This document shows positions 27,514-38,041 of a stretch of 64,000 nucleotides of DNA, piece by piece. Both the position numbers and the translations under genes were made by a program. How positions within the stretch are numbered: the first letter of the stretch is position 1; every line of letters starts with the position of its first letter. Under the pieces are notes generated by a model. It saw only the letters and a list, made by a program, of their open reading frames with translations, was not told where the DNA came from and did not search any database. This stretch comes from Herbaspirillum sp. CF444 (GTDB taxonomy: Bacteria; Pseudomonadota; Gammaproteobacteria; Burkholderiales; Burkholderiaceae_D). The DNA is taken from NCBI RefSeq assembly GCF_000282135.1, contig NZ_AKJW01000018.1, positions 62,001 to 126,000 on the forward strand. Direction: 5' to 3'.

Positions 27514-27550
27514 GTTAAACCCGCTCTGGTCCGACCACAGCGGGTTTTCG
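27514..27550 (+). terminator. intrinsic terminator after rpsU
   Basis: AACCCGCT (27514-27521) pairs with AGCGGGTT (27538-27545), with an internal GGTC/GACC stem, followed by TTC. It lies about 40 bp after the rpsU stop codon. Confidence 0.7.
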
Positions 27551-27554
27551 CATT

Positions 27555-27679
27555 CGTAGGCCGTCGCTAAGCTACTGCGCGAACCGGCATGCGGCCTGCG
27601 GTGCTCATCGTACCTGAGTACGATTGCGCTCCTCGATCCACATGTCGGTCCTGCTCGCTACGCTTATCGACAGCCTACG
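27555..27679. repeat. 125-bp imperfect palindromic extragenic repeat, copy 1
   Basis: Terminal arms CGTAGGCCGTCGCTAAGC (27555-27572) and GCTTATCGACAGCCTACG (27662-27679) pair with two mismatches. Inner matches (ACCGGCATGCGG / CCACATGTCGGT) and a central ATCGTAC-CTGA-GTACGAT hairpin continue the dyad. The layout resembles the element at 62,762-62,905. It lies between rpsU and yqeY. Confidence 0.7.
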
Positions 27680-27770
27680 TGGCCTCATATAAGTCCTTTG
27701 CGACGCACTTCCGCGGCTGGGATGTGGGGCTTGTGCTAGTCTGAATGAATCGCTATCTCTGGAGAATGCA

Positions 27771-28220
27771 ATGGGTCTGAAAGAGCAAATCACCGAAGAC
27801 ATGAAGGCGGCGATGCGCGCCAAAGAGGCGGCCAAGCTGGGTACGATTCGCCTGATCACTGCGGCGATGAAGCAAAAAGAAGTCGACGAGCGCGTCGAGC
27901 TCGACGACGCGATGGTGCTGGCGATCATCGACAAGATGGTCAAGCAGCGCAAGGACTCCATCAGCCAGTTTGAAGCCGGCGGTCGCCAGGATCTGGCGGA
28001 TATCGAAAAAGCCGAGCTGGCCATTCTGGTCGCCTACATGCCTGCCGGCCTGTCCGACGATGAAATCAAGGCCGAAGTGCAAGCCGCCGTTGCCGCCACC
28101 GGCGCCGCCGGTCCGCAGGACATGGGCAAGGTCATGGGCGTGTTGAAGCCCAAGCTGGCCGGTCGCGCCGACATGACTGCCGTTTCCGCTCTGGTCAAGG
28201 CTGCCTTGACCGCTGCCTGA
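27771..28220 (+). CDS. yqeY: GatB/YqeY domain protein
   Basis: A 149-residue protein starting MGLKEQITEDMKAAMRAKEAAKLGTIRLITAAMKQKEVDER, the YqeY helical domain that resembles the tRNA-binding tail of GatB amidotransferase. FEAGGRQDLADIEKAELAILVAYMP is also characteristic. Its function is not settled; it is tightly associated with rpsU and dnaG in many bacteria. GGAGAATGCA precedes the ATG. dnaG follows after 24 bp and is probably co-transcribed. Confidence 0.93.
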   Translation: MGLKEQITEDMKAAMRAKEAAKLGTIRLITAAMKQKEVDERVELDDAMVLAIIDKMVKQRKDSISQFEAGGRQDLADIEKAELAILVAYMPAGLSDDEIKAEVQAAVAATGAAGPQDMGKVMGVLKPKLAGRADMTAVSALVKAALTAA

Positions 28221-28244
28221 ATCTTGCCAGGACGTTAATTTTCT

Positions 28245-30053
28245 GTGATTCCACAGTCGTTCATTCAGGATTTGCTCAACCGCGTCGATATAGTCGATGT
28301 GGTTGGCAAGTACGTGCAGCTCAAAAAGGGCGGCGCCAACTTCATGGGCCTGTGCCCGTTCCATAACGAAAAATCGCCGAGCTTTACGGTCAGTCCGACC
28401 AAGCAGTTCTATCACTGCTTCGGCTGCGGCGCGCATGGAACGGCCATCAGTTTCCTGATCGAATATTCCGGCCTGGGTTTCGTCGAGGCGGTCAAGGACC
28501 TCGCGCAAGGCGTGGGCATGGTGGTGCCGGACAACGACGACCGTATCCCGCCGGCGCAGCGCGCCGAGCAGCAGGCCAAGAGCATGGCCTTGTCGGATGC
28601 GATGTCGGCGGCCTGCGATTTTTACCGCCAGCAGCTGCGCGCGGCGCCGCAGGCGGTCGAGTATCTGAAGGGCCGCGGACTGACCGGCGAAATCGCCGCC
28701 AAGTTCGGTCTGGGCTACTCGCCCGACGAATGGGACAGTCTGCGCAAGGTGTTTCCGGATTATGAAGTGCCGGCGCTGGTCGAAGCCGGCCTGGTGATCG
28801 ACAAGAGCGAGGAAGAAGGCGCCCAGCGCATGGGGCGCAAGCGTTATGACCGCTTCCGTCATCGCGTCATGTTTCCGATCCGCAATACCAAGGGCCAGGT
28901 GATCGGCTTCGGCGGCCGCGTCATGGATGGTGGCGAACCGAAGTACTTGAACTCTCCGGAAACGCCGCTATTTCAAAAGGGTAGCGAGCTGTACGGCCTG
29001 TTCGAAGCGCGCCAGGCGATCCGCGAAGCGGGTTACGTGCTGGTGACCGAAGGCTATATGGATGTGGTGGCGCTGGCGCAGCTGGGTTTTCCGCAGGCGG
29101 TGGCGACCTTGGGGACGGCGTGTACGCCGATCCACGTGCAAAAGCTGTTGCGCCAGACCGATGAGGTTGTGTTCAGTTTCGACGGTGATTCGGCCGGACG
29201 GCGCGCCGCACGGCGGGCGCTGGATGCCTGCCTGGTGCATGCCTCGGACAACAAGATCATCAAGTTCCTGTTCTTGCCGACCGAGCACGATCCGGACAGT
29301 TATGTGCGCGAAATGGGCGCCGCAGCCTTTGAACAGCAGATCAAGGAAGCCATGCCGCTGTCGCAGTTCCTGATCAAGGAAGTGGTCGGCGACAACGACA
29401 TGGGCACGCCGGAAGGCCGCGCCCGCGCGCAATTCGACGCCAAACCGATGCTGCAGGCCCTGCCGCCGTCGTCCTTGCGTCTGCAGATCGTGCGCAGCCT
29501 GGCCCAGGTCACGCAGACCTCGCCGGCCGAGATCGAGGCCTTGTTCGAACTGGCCAAGCCGGTGGTGCAAACATCCGCACGCCGCGCGCCGCCGCCGAAG
29601 AGCAAGCGCATGGCGCCGGTCGGCCTGGAACGCCAGATCATTCGCCTGCTGGTGGCGCATCCCGCGCTGGCGGCGGACCTGGACGACACGGCTTTGCAAG
29701 CCATCGGCCGCCACGCGCCGGACCGGGCGGACATGTTGTCGCGGTTGGTCGAGGCCTGCCGCAGCATGGGCGAGCAAGCCAATTTCGCCACGCTGGTCGA
29801 GCAGTTGCGCGACGCCGGACCGGATTTTGAAAGCCTGATCGCCGAAATCGCGGCCGAAACCGAGTCCGAATTCGATGTCGTCCGGCAAGAAATGGCCGGT
29901 GCTGTCCGCCAGACCAAGATGCGCGGCGTTGAGGATGAGATGGAACAACTGGCAAGCGCCGGACTCAGGGACGATGCCGCGCGCAGCCGCTATCGCGAAC
30001 TGCAGCATCAAAAAGAGCACCTGAAGCGCCTGAGCGGCGCCGAATTCGGTTGA
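28245..30053 (+). CDS. dnaG: DNA primase DnaG
   Basis: A 602-residue primase starting at GTG (28245). The zinc-binding domain reads CPFHNEKSPSFTVSPTKQFYHCFGCGAHG (C-H-C-C). The TOPRIM core has VLVTEGYMDVVALAQLG with the conserved Glu and FSFDGDSAGRRAARRAL (DxD-type). The C-terminal about 150 residues fit the DnaB-interacting helical domain. It makes RNA primers for Okazaki fragments. No unusual insertion is seen; the length is close to the Escherichia coli enzyme. Confidence 0.97.
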   Translation: MIPQSFIQDLLNRVDIVDVVGKYVQLKKGGANFMGLCPFHNEKSPSFTVSPTKQFYHCFGCGAHGTAISFLIEYSGLGFVEAVKDLAQGVGMVVPDNDDRIPPAQRAEQQAKSMALSDAMSAACDFYRQQLRAAPQAVEYLKGRGLTGEIAAKFGLGYSPDEWDSLRKVFPDYEVPALVEAGLVIDKSEEEGAQRMGRKRYDRFRHRVMFPIRNTKGQVIGFGGRVMDGGEPKYLNSPETPLFQKGSELYGLFEARQAIREAGYVLVTEGYMDVVALAQLGFPQAVATLGTACTPIHVQKLLRQTDEVVFSFDGDSAGRRAARRALDACLVHASDNKIIKFLFLPTEHDPDSYVREMGAAAFEQQIKEAMPLSQFLIKEVVGDNDMGTPEGRARAQFDAKPMLQALPPSSLRLQIVRSLAQVTQTSPAEIEALFELAKPVVQTSARRAPPPKSKRMAPVGLERQIIRLLVAHPALAADLDDTALQAIGRHAPDRADMLSRLVEACRSMGEQANFATLVEQLRDAGPDFESLIAEIAAETESEFDVVRQEMAGAVRQTKMRGVEDEMEQLASAGLRDDAARSRYRELQHQKEHLKRLSGAEFG

Positions 30054-30390
30054 AATTCAGGTGCAGGCAAGACCCGACCCGTCTTGCAGAATGTCGGATG
30101 TTGTGTCTGATTGGCTTGATCTTGGGGTAAAACACCCTATATATGATATAATCTAGGGCTTTAATTCCGCGGCGAAACATACTCCGTGATGCGGAAAAGA
30201 TTCATCGAACCATCGGTCCATAGGGCGATTTACAGCACATAAGCTATCGCATGGACACAGCAGAAAGCAGGGGACGAAAGATTTAGGAACGTTGCGCGGG
30301 CAGTCCGTGTCTATCTGATAGGCGGATACGGTTGCATGAAAAGCATGGTCTGATTGGCGCAATGAGTTTGACTCACTTGGCTTTGATTCT
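30054..30390. promoter_or_regulatory. rpoD upstream region
   Basis: 337 bp between dnaG and rpoD. TATAAT (30147-30152) within an AT-rich stretch (TATATATGATATAATC) is a likely -10 element. A TTGGGG at 30122-30127 would be a poor, 19-bp-spaced -35. So rpoD probably has its own promoter in addition to any read-through from dnaG. No Shine-Dalgarno is evident directly before the rpoD ATG. Confidence 0.45.
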
Positions 30391-32982
<2,592 letters not shown>

Positions 32983-33015
32983 GTCAGATCGGGATTCACG
33001 TCCCGACCAGACTCA

Positions 33016-33094
<79 letters not shown>

Positions 33095-33102
33095 GTAAAA
33101 TC

Positions 33103-33130
33103 AAGGGGTTACGTGCAGACGTAGCCCCTT
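33103..33130 (+). terminator. hairpin after the tRNA gene
   Basis: AAGGGGTTACGT (33103-33114) pairs with ACGTAGCCCCTT (33119-33130), 12 bp with one G-T pair and a 4-base loop, followed by a weak T-rich tail. It probably ends tRNA transcription. Confidence 0.65.
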
Positions 33131-33227
33131 GTTCCGTCTTATGCATAGGTGTTGGTGCAATTTCAGTACAGTGAAGATCAAAATCACTGCATCGGAGAAA
33201 CAATGGCCACCATCGTAAAGACGGTTG

Positions 33228-33437
33228 ATTTGCGCCGAAATTTGCCCCGCTTTTGGAGTGCCCTTCTCGGGCTGGACCAAGGCCAGTCGATGAAGTGATA
33301 CGCTTGTCGAGCCTTCTCCAGAGGAGCGACACCATGGCAGCACGAGGACCATATCGGCGGCACAGTCTGCAGTTCAAGATTCAGATCTGCAGTGACGTTC
33401 GCAGCGGACGCTTGGACGTCGAGAGGCGCTCAAGACA
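33228..33437 (+). mobile_element. IS3-type insertion sequence remnant, copy 1 (left end and start of orfA)
   Basis: About 200 bp nearly identical to 40,605-40,813. It includes the element's left end, a ribosome-binding site GAGGAG and an ATG at 33334. From there the reading runs MAARGPYRRHSLQFKIQIC as in the second copy, then diverges after about 35 codons. The IS3-type orfA identity comes from the longer copy 2. The remnant is truncated at the 3' end of the small membrane gene next to it. Confidence 0.7.
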
Positions 33438-33654
33438 AGGTTGCCACCAACACCGGCACGACGCACAGCACAGTCAGAATGCCGACGATGGCATGCAGAT
33501 CTCAGTCTGGCGACCAGGGGCGACATGACTGCAGCGTCCGCGGATAACGCCCCAGCGTCAGCACTTTGAACGCCGCAGCACCGAGCAGGGGCATGATTGT
33601 ATTGAACAGCACATACCGTAGCAGGAAACCACAAAAACTCAGCAATGCTTCCAT
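33430..33654 (-). pseudogene. broken gene for a small membrane protein downstream of the 631-aa DUF4157 gene
   Basis: From ATG 33654 (preceded by GAGAGA) the reading is MEALLSFCGFLLRYVLFNTI, continuing MPLLGAAAFKVLTLGRYP, up to a TGA at 33504-33502 (50 codons). The same frame then continues DLHAIVGILTVLCVVPVLVATLS to a second stop at 33430. The two hydrophobic halves suggest a two-span membrane protein of about 74 residues interrupted by one nonsense codon. It starts 24 bp after the 631-aa DUF4157 gene on the same strand and could be its former immunity partner. That role is inference. A functional 50-residue product is also possible. Confidence 0.5.
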
Positions 33655-33678
33655 TTGTCTCTCATATTGTCCGTTGGC

Positions 33679-35574
33679 TCAGTTTCTCTTGATCGCATTT
33701 TTTTGCGGACGTTCCGCCAGGGTGCTGGGAAAGGCAATCATCCATTGCTCTTCCGTTTCCGACCACGGCACGCCTATCTTGGCTTCATATGCGCTCTTGA
33801 GCAGGCTGACATCGCCGGTAAAGTAAGCGTGCTTCAGGATCTCCCGGCCGATCTTCTGCGCCATGAAGCGCACCGCATCGACCTGCTTGCGATACACCGC
33901 ATTCTTTCTTTTTGCATCGGCCTTCTGGACTTCCTGCCCAAAATATTCGGTAAAGCCTTCGTTAATCGAATCGGCCTTGCCAAAGCAGAAGTCCCGGATG
34001 AATTTATCCTGTGCGCCGTAGAAATGAATCAGTTCGTGCACCACCGTCGAGGCATTGGGTAGCTCGCGGAAGAAAATCCGGTCTCCGGCCTGTATCGCTT
34101 TTTCAGTTTCGCATTTCATCTGGCGTAACTTCGCCAGTGTAACCAGATCCTCATCCAGGCTGGCATGATTGCGCAAGGCATCCTTGATCGCTTCAAAAAC
34201 ACAGGCAGATGGATAAGTCACAGGATCGAGCACAAAGGCAATGGCATCGGTGCGCATCAGACGCAAGCCCAGTTTTTGGGCAATCAGCTCCTTTTTCCCT
34301 TGCAACTGCTGCTGCCCTGCCTGCCGCGCCTGGCCATGATTGGCCTCGATCCAGGGCGCAATACCGGCCAGATGCAGCACTTCATTGATTAAGTCTTCCG
34401 GTGCATTGCCATGACGCCAGGTGCGCAAATGTCCTATGCTCAGGTGACCCGCAATCAGTTGTTCAATCGTCCATGCGACAACCCCGTCATGCGCAAAACC
34501 GGCCAGTTCCGTCAATGTGATTCCGCTGTTTTTCGCACGTGTGATCAAATTCCCACCATAAGACGATGCACTCAATGCCATCGCCTGCTGCACGGTTGCC
34601 TCTTCGGCAATCACAAAATCGACCGCCCATCCGGCAACCACATGACGCGCCAGCATTGCCAGCGTATCGAGCGTAACTCCGCTTTGTATGGCCAGCGCGA
34701 TGCGCGCCTTGCCCAGCGACGACGCGCTCAGTTCGGTCGCCTGAAGTGACGTCATTTCGATACCGTAAGTAGTTTTCATCGATGCTCTGTAGGCATCGAT
34801 GGCGGCCTGCTTGCGCTCCATTTTGGCGGCTTTGCGTTCCCAGAATTTCTCACTCTGTTGTCGCTGTTTGGCGGTCCAGCTCTTTTTGTTTTTACCGCTC
34901 TTGCCTTGCTGCTGCACCGTGGCGCCATTGCCCGCCGCCATCGGCTTCATCTGCAGCGGCACAGCCGCCTCCTGTTGCCCCAGCGTCGCAGCGCGCGCGC
35001 CCATCACATCGGCTTCATGTTCCAGGCCTTTGTCATTGTTGACCGGCGTGCCCTCTTCCATGTGTATCGTCGGCTGCACCCGGCCTTGCGCCTGTTGCGC
35101 CACATGCCAGGCTTCATGCGGCAGATGCTGCTCCTGCCCCGGCGCCAGATGGATATCACGCCCCTTGGCATAGGCGTGGGCCTGCAATTGCGCCGGCTGC
35201 GCCGAGTTGTAATGGACCTTGACATCGTCCATGCGTATGCCGGAAAGCTGTTCGACTGCTCGTCTGAGCTGTATCGGCAAGCCGTTCTGCCGTGCCGTTG
35301 CTGCGCCTGTTTCTGTTGCTGCGGTATTGGACTGAGCCTGATGCGCCTGTAGCGGCATGCGCTGACGTGAACGCGGACTGTTGTGCATCATTTCTTCCAT
35401 CGCACGCAACTGCGCCGTGCGCGGGCTATCCTGCACGATGTCATGCAACGCGCGCAACTGGCGTGCTGCAGGACGCTGCTCATCGTGGACAACTGGCGCC
35501 GGTATGGCCGATTTCAGTTGCGCCGGTGTTTCCCGGGATGGTGCCGGTTTGCTGCGGGAAAGATAAACAGCCAT
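33679..35574 (-). CDS. DUF4157 protein with second, C-terminal HExxH metallopeptidase-like site (putative effector/toxin)
   Basis: A 631-residue protein. Residues 1-75 form a leader with RPAARQLRALHDIVQDSPR and a second SPR. Residues about 99-200 are DUF4157: LSGIRMDDVKVHYNSAQPAQ, HLAPGQEQHLPHEAWHVAQQ (HEAWH 153-157) and LEHEADVMGARA. The middle (about 250-430) is helical with repeats of the type ELSASSLGKARIALA. The C terminus has VVHELIHFYG (HELIH 513-517) and INEGFTEYF (Glu539), a gluzincin-like zinc site. AGGAAAAG precedes the ATG. DUF4157 is enriched in polymorphic toxins and effectors of extracellular contractile injection systems. No secretion machinery is nearby. Confidence 0.8.
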   Translation of the reverse strand: MAVYLSRSKPAPSRETPAQLKSAIPAPVVHDEQRPAARQLRALHDIVQDSPRTAQLRAMEEMMHNSPRSRQRMPLQAHQAQSNTAATETGAATARQNGLPIQLRRAVEQLSGIRMDDVKVHYNSAQPAQLQAHAYAKGRDIHLAPGQEQHLPHEAWHVAQQAQGRVQPTIHMEEGTPVNNDKGLEHEADVMGARAATLGQQEAAVPLQMKPMAAGNGATVQQQGKSGKNKKSWTAKQRQQSEKFWERKAAKMERKQAAIDAYRASMKTTYGIEMTSLQATELSASSLGKARIALAIQSGVTLDTLAMLARHVVAGWAVDFVIAEEATVQQAMALSASSYGGNLITRAKNSGITLTELAGFAHDGVVAWTIEQLIAGHLSIGHLRTWRHGNAPEDLINEVLHLAGIAPWIEANHGQARQAGQQQLQGKKELIAQKLGLRLMRTDAIAFVLDPVTYPSACVFEAIKDALRNHASLDEDLVTLAKLRQMKCETEKAIQAGDRIFFRELPNASTVVHELIHFYGAQDKFIRDFCFGKADSINEGFTEYFGQEVQKADAKRKNAVYRKQVDAVRFMAQKIGREILKHAYFTGDVSLLKSAYEAKIGVPWSETEEQWMIAFPSTLAERPQKNAIKRN

Positions 35575-35589
35575 GGCTTTTCCTTTGAG

Positions 35590-35832
35590 TCAGTGCTTCT
35601 CGATACGATACTTCCCATCACGATCACCGGGTTCTTCCACCAGGCGCACGATTGGTTCTTTGCGCAGCGCCTTGGCGATGATCTGTTTAGCTGTCGCCGG
35701 TTCTGCCGCTGCGATTTCTTCTTCGATGTCATCGAAGTAAAGCTTCGCATCAGCCATCGCCTCGGTTACAGCTTTCATAGACCGGTAGAGATCGACGTTG
35801 TAGCCTTCGTCAACGACTGTGTACATGGCCAT
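35590..35832 (-). CDS. small acidic protein of unknown function upstream of the 631-aa effector-like gene
   Basis: Eighty residues, acidic and mostly helical: MAMYTVVDEGYNVDLYRSMK, then a DDIEEEIAAAEPATAKQIIAKAL segment. I recognise no domain. It ends 15 bp before the start of the 631-aa gene on the same strand, so the two are probably co-transcribed and may be functionally paired, for example as chaperone, adaptor or immunity protein. CGGAAAAC precedes the ATG. A second ATG two codons further in (MYTVV) is an alternative. Confidence 0.55.
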   Translation of the reverse strand: MAMYTVVDEGYNVDLYRSMKAVTEAMADAKLYFDDIEEEIAAAEPATAKQIIAKALRKEPIVRLVEEPGDRDGKYRIEKH

Positions 35833-35926
35833 GTTTTCCGTTGTCTTACCCCAAGCGGTATCAAGGCACCGAGGAACTTCCGTTTGGATGCACCCGTGCG
35901 GGGAATAATTGCGTCATGATATTTTC

Positions 35927-36190
35927 CTATCCGAACGCCGGACGAGGGCATTCTATAACGACTTCATTCGAGCCGACAGTCCAATACTGATGGTAACCAT
36001 GCAACCTGCAATCTTTACCGTCGAAAAGCGCTTGAGGAACTTGGGTGGCGAAAAAATCATTCGCGACCACGCCAAACGCTGCGGTCTTTCCTGTAACCGG
36101 GAACTTAAGCATATTCTCTGTTTCCGAGAGTATGCGGATGCATTCAAAGTCATCCATGTCTTCGAGCACAGGGATTGAAAGCCGATTCAT
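35927..36190 (-). CDS. small protein of unknown function in the island operon
   Basis: Eighty-seven residues (MNRLSIPVLEDMDDFECIRI, then SETENMLKFP and GVVANDFFATQVPQALFDGK) with no domain I recognise. GAGGAAAA lies 5-6 bases before the ATG, which supports the start. It lies between the methyltransferase-TPR gene and the 80-residue gene, all on the minus strand. Its size and position would suit an adaptor or immunity protein, which is only inference. Confidence 0.5.
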   Translation of the reverse strand: MNRLSIPVLEDMDDFECIRILSETENMLKFPVTGKTAAFGVVANDFFATQVPQALFDGKDCRLHGYHQYWTVGSNEVVIECPRPAFG

Positions 36191-36340
36191 ATAGTTTTCC
36201 TCGATCAGAACGCTTCGGGCAATGCATCGAATTCAGCCTGCTATCACGACAAGCGCGCGGCGATGTGTCCTACCTGTGTGCCCGGCGCATCAACCCATTG
36301 CGTGCCAGCACAGGCATACGAATTGCGAGGAGGCCACGCA

Positions 36341-37969
36341 TCAGGTGACATCCTGTGCGACCACGGCATCGCTGTCGATCAATTGCAGCCAGCCACGCGC
36401 CGCGATGTAGTCGGGCTTGAGCGCTATGGCACTGTTGAAGCAGTGCCGAGCCTGCGCTGTATCGTTCAGGGCGCAATGGCAAAGGCCCAGGTTGTAGTGC
36501 AGGGAGGGCATGTCCGGCTGCCGCTGCAAGGCTTGCTGGTAGTAAGTGATGGCCTGTGCAAATAGCTTGAGGCGCTGGCACAACACGCCGAGGTGCTCGA
36601 AGAAGTGGCTGTGCGCGTTGAGCTCATAGTAATTGGCTGCCATCAGCGGCAAGCCACGCACCAGGTCCTGGATGGCAAACAGATCGCTGTGATCGAGGAT
36701 TGCGTAGATGTGCTGGATATGGCTATCGAAGACGTGGGGATCCCAGCCGGTCATGTTCAGGTAAGACACCAGGACATTCAGACTGGTGCCGGCCTGTACC
36801 TGTTGCAAGTGTGCGTAGAGGCCGAACAGGTCGCCGGGACTGAAACGGTCGAGGAAATGCTCGAGTGCATGACGGGTCTCCACCAGGGCATCGAACCGCG
36901 CGCCGCAGACAAAGGCGGCGGTGCCGATCTCCTTATTGGTCGATTGCTGAAAACAATCGCCGCCGCGCTGCTGAAAAAACATGCCGAGCAGGTCGAAATC
37001 TACCATCATCGAGAACGCCGTAGCATGAAACGCCAGCCCCGGTTCAGCTTGCATGGCAGCGAGCGTATCGGCACCGTAGGATTTGTCGGTGGCGATGAGC
37101 AGCATGCGCTCGCCGGCGATGCGGGAAAGTGTTCGCACCGCGCGTAGGGCTGCCACCGGCATGAGCACATGGTGCTCGGATCCGCGTTGCAAGGCGGTCG
37201 CCAAGATCTGGTCTAGTTCCGGATCGTCGTAGCGCGCTTGCGACGACAGCGGACGGTAGGTCACCGGGCAGCCGCTCTGCGTCAGCGACAGGCCGGCATT
37301 GTCGGGCAACCCGTCGGGAATGGTTGGCGCGGCTGGCACCAAGCCTTCCTCGGCCACACCATCTACGACGCGGAAAAGGTCTTGCGGCAGCGAGTCGAAC
37401 AGGTAGTTCGCGACCAGGACCATCGGCGCCGACGCGCCATCCTGCTCCTCGGCCGACAAGACCCTGCCGGAGACCTGCAAGTTGAGTTGGGTATCGGTGA
37501 GTGCGTCGAACAGCGCGAAATCCAGTTTGCCCGCGGCAATAAAGGGTTGGAACTGCGGATGCGCTTTCCAGAACGCGAGGTTGCCCGGCACGCAATCGGT
37601 GGCGACGTAGACGAAGGGTAGATGATCGAGATGCAGCGACTGGCTCAGTTCGAGGATGCGCCGCAGCAGGTAGAAGGTAAAGATGCCGTGTCCCGCCCCC
37701 AGTTCGACGATATGGCAGGGCGGGCTATCCGGCCTGGCATCGCGTAGAGTCTCTTGCAGGTAACGTACGATGGCGTTGGCGTAGGCGTTGGCAATGTAGG
37801 GGTTACAGGTCGCATAGAACGGCACGCGACTGTCCCAGGCCTGGATATCGAACGACTGGTAAAAATCGGTCTGACGATGCCACAGAGCGCTGGCGGACAA
37901 AGGGACGAGGTTGTCCAGCGTGACATCGATTGGGTTGGTTGCGGCAACGTCAAGGGGGAGGATGGACAT
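36341..37969 (-). CDS. class I SAM methyltransferase-like protein with C-terminal TPR repeats
   Basis: A 542-residue protein. Residues about 85-110 hold CHIVELGAGHGIFTFYLLRRIL, the SAM-binding motif I. VYVATDCVPGNLAFW and APMVLVANYLFDSLPQDLF follow, resembling the MidA/NDUFAF7-like protein-arginine methyltransferase layout. The last about 90 residues contain TPR-type helices (QAITYYQQALQRQPDMPSLHYNLGLCHCALNDTAQARHCFNSAIALKPDY). The gene lies 72 bp downstream of the 829-aa DUF4157 gene on the same strand. A role in modifying or chaperoning the neighbouring effectors is possible and unproven. Confidence 0.65.
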   Translation of the reverse strand: MSILPLDVAATNPIDVTLDNLVPLSASALWHRQTDFYQSFDIQAWDSRVPFYATCNPYIANAYANAIVRYLQETLRDARPDSPPCHIVELGAGHGIFTFYLLRRILELSQSLHLDHLPFVYVATDCVPGNLAFWKAHPQFQPFIAAGKLDFALFDALTDTQLNLQVSGRVLSAEEQDGASAPMVLVANYLFDSLPQDLFRVVDGVAEEGLVPAAPTIPDGLPDNAGLSLTQSGCPVTYRPLSSQARYDDPELDQILATALQRGSEHHVLMPVAALRAVRTLSRIAGERMLLIATDKSYGADTLAAMQAEPGLAFHATAFSMMVDFDLLGMFFQQRGGDCFQQSTNKEIGTAAFVCGARFDALVETRHALEHFLDRFSPGDLFGLYAHLQQVQAGTSLNVLVSYLNMTGWDPHVFDSHIQHIYAILDHSDLFAIQDLVRGLPLMAANYYELNAHSHFFEHLGVLCQRLKLFAQAITYYQQALQRQPDMPSLHYNLGLCHCALNDTAQARHCFNSAIALKPDYIAARGWLQLIDSDAVVAQDVT

Positions 37970-38041
37970 GGGCGGATATTCCGTGCGATGGATGAGATGT
38001 CATGGTATTAGGAGCCATAGACCGTATGGCTTGCAGATCTA

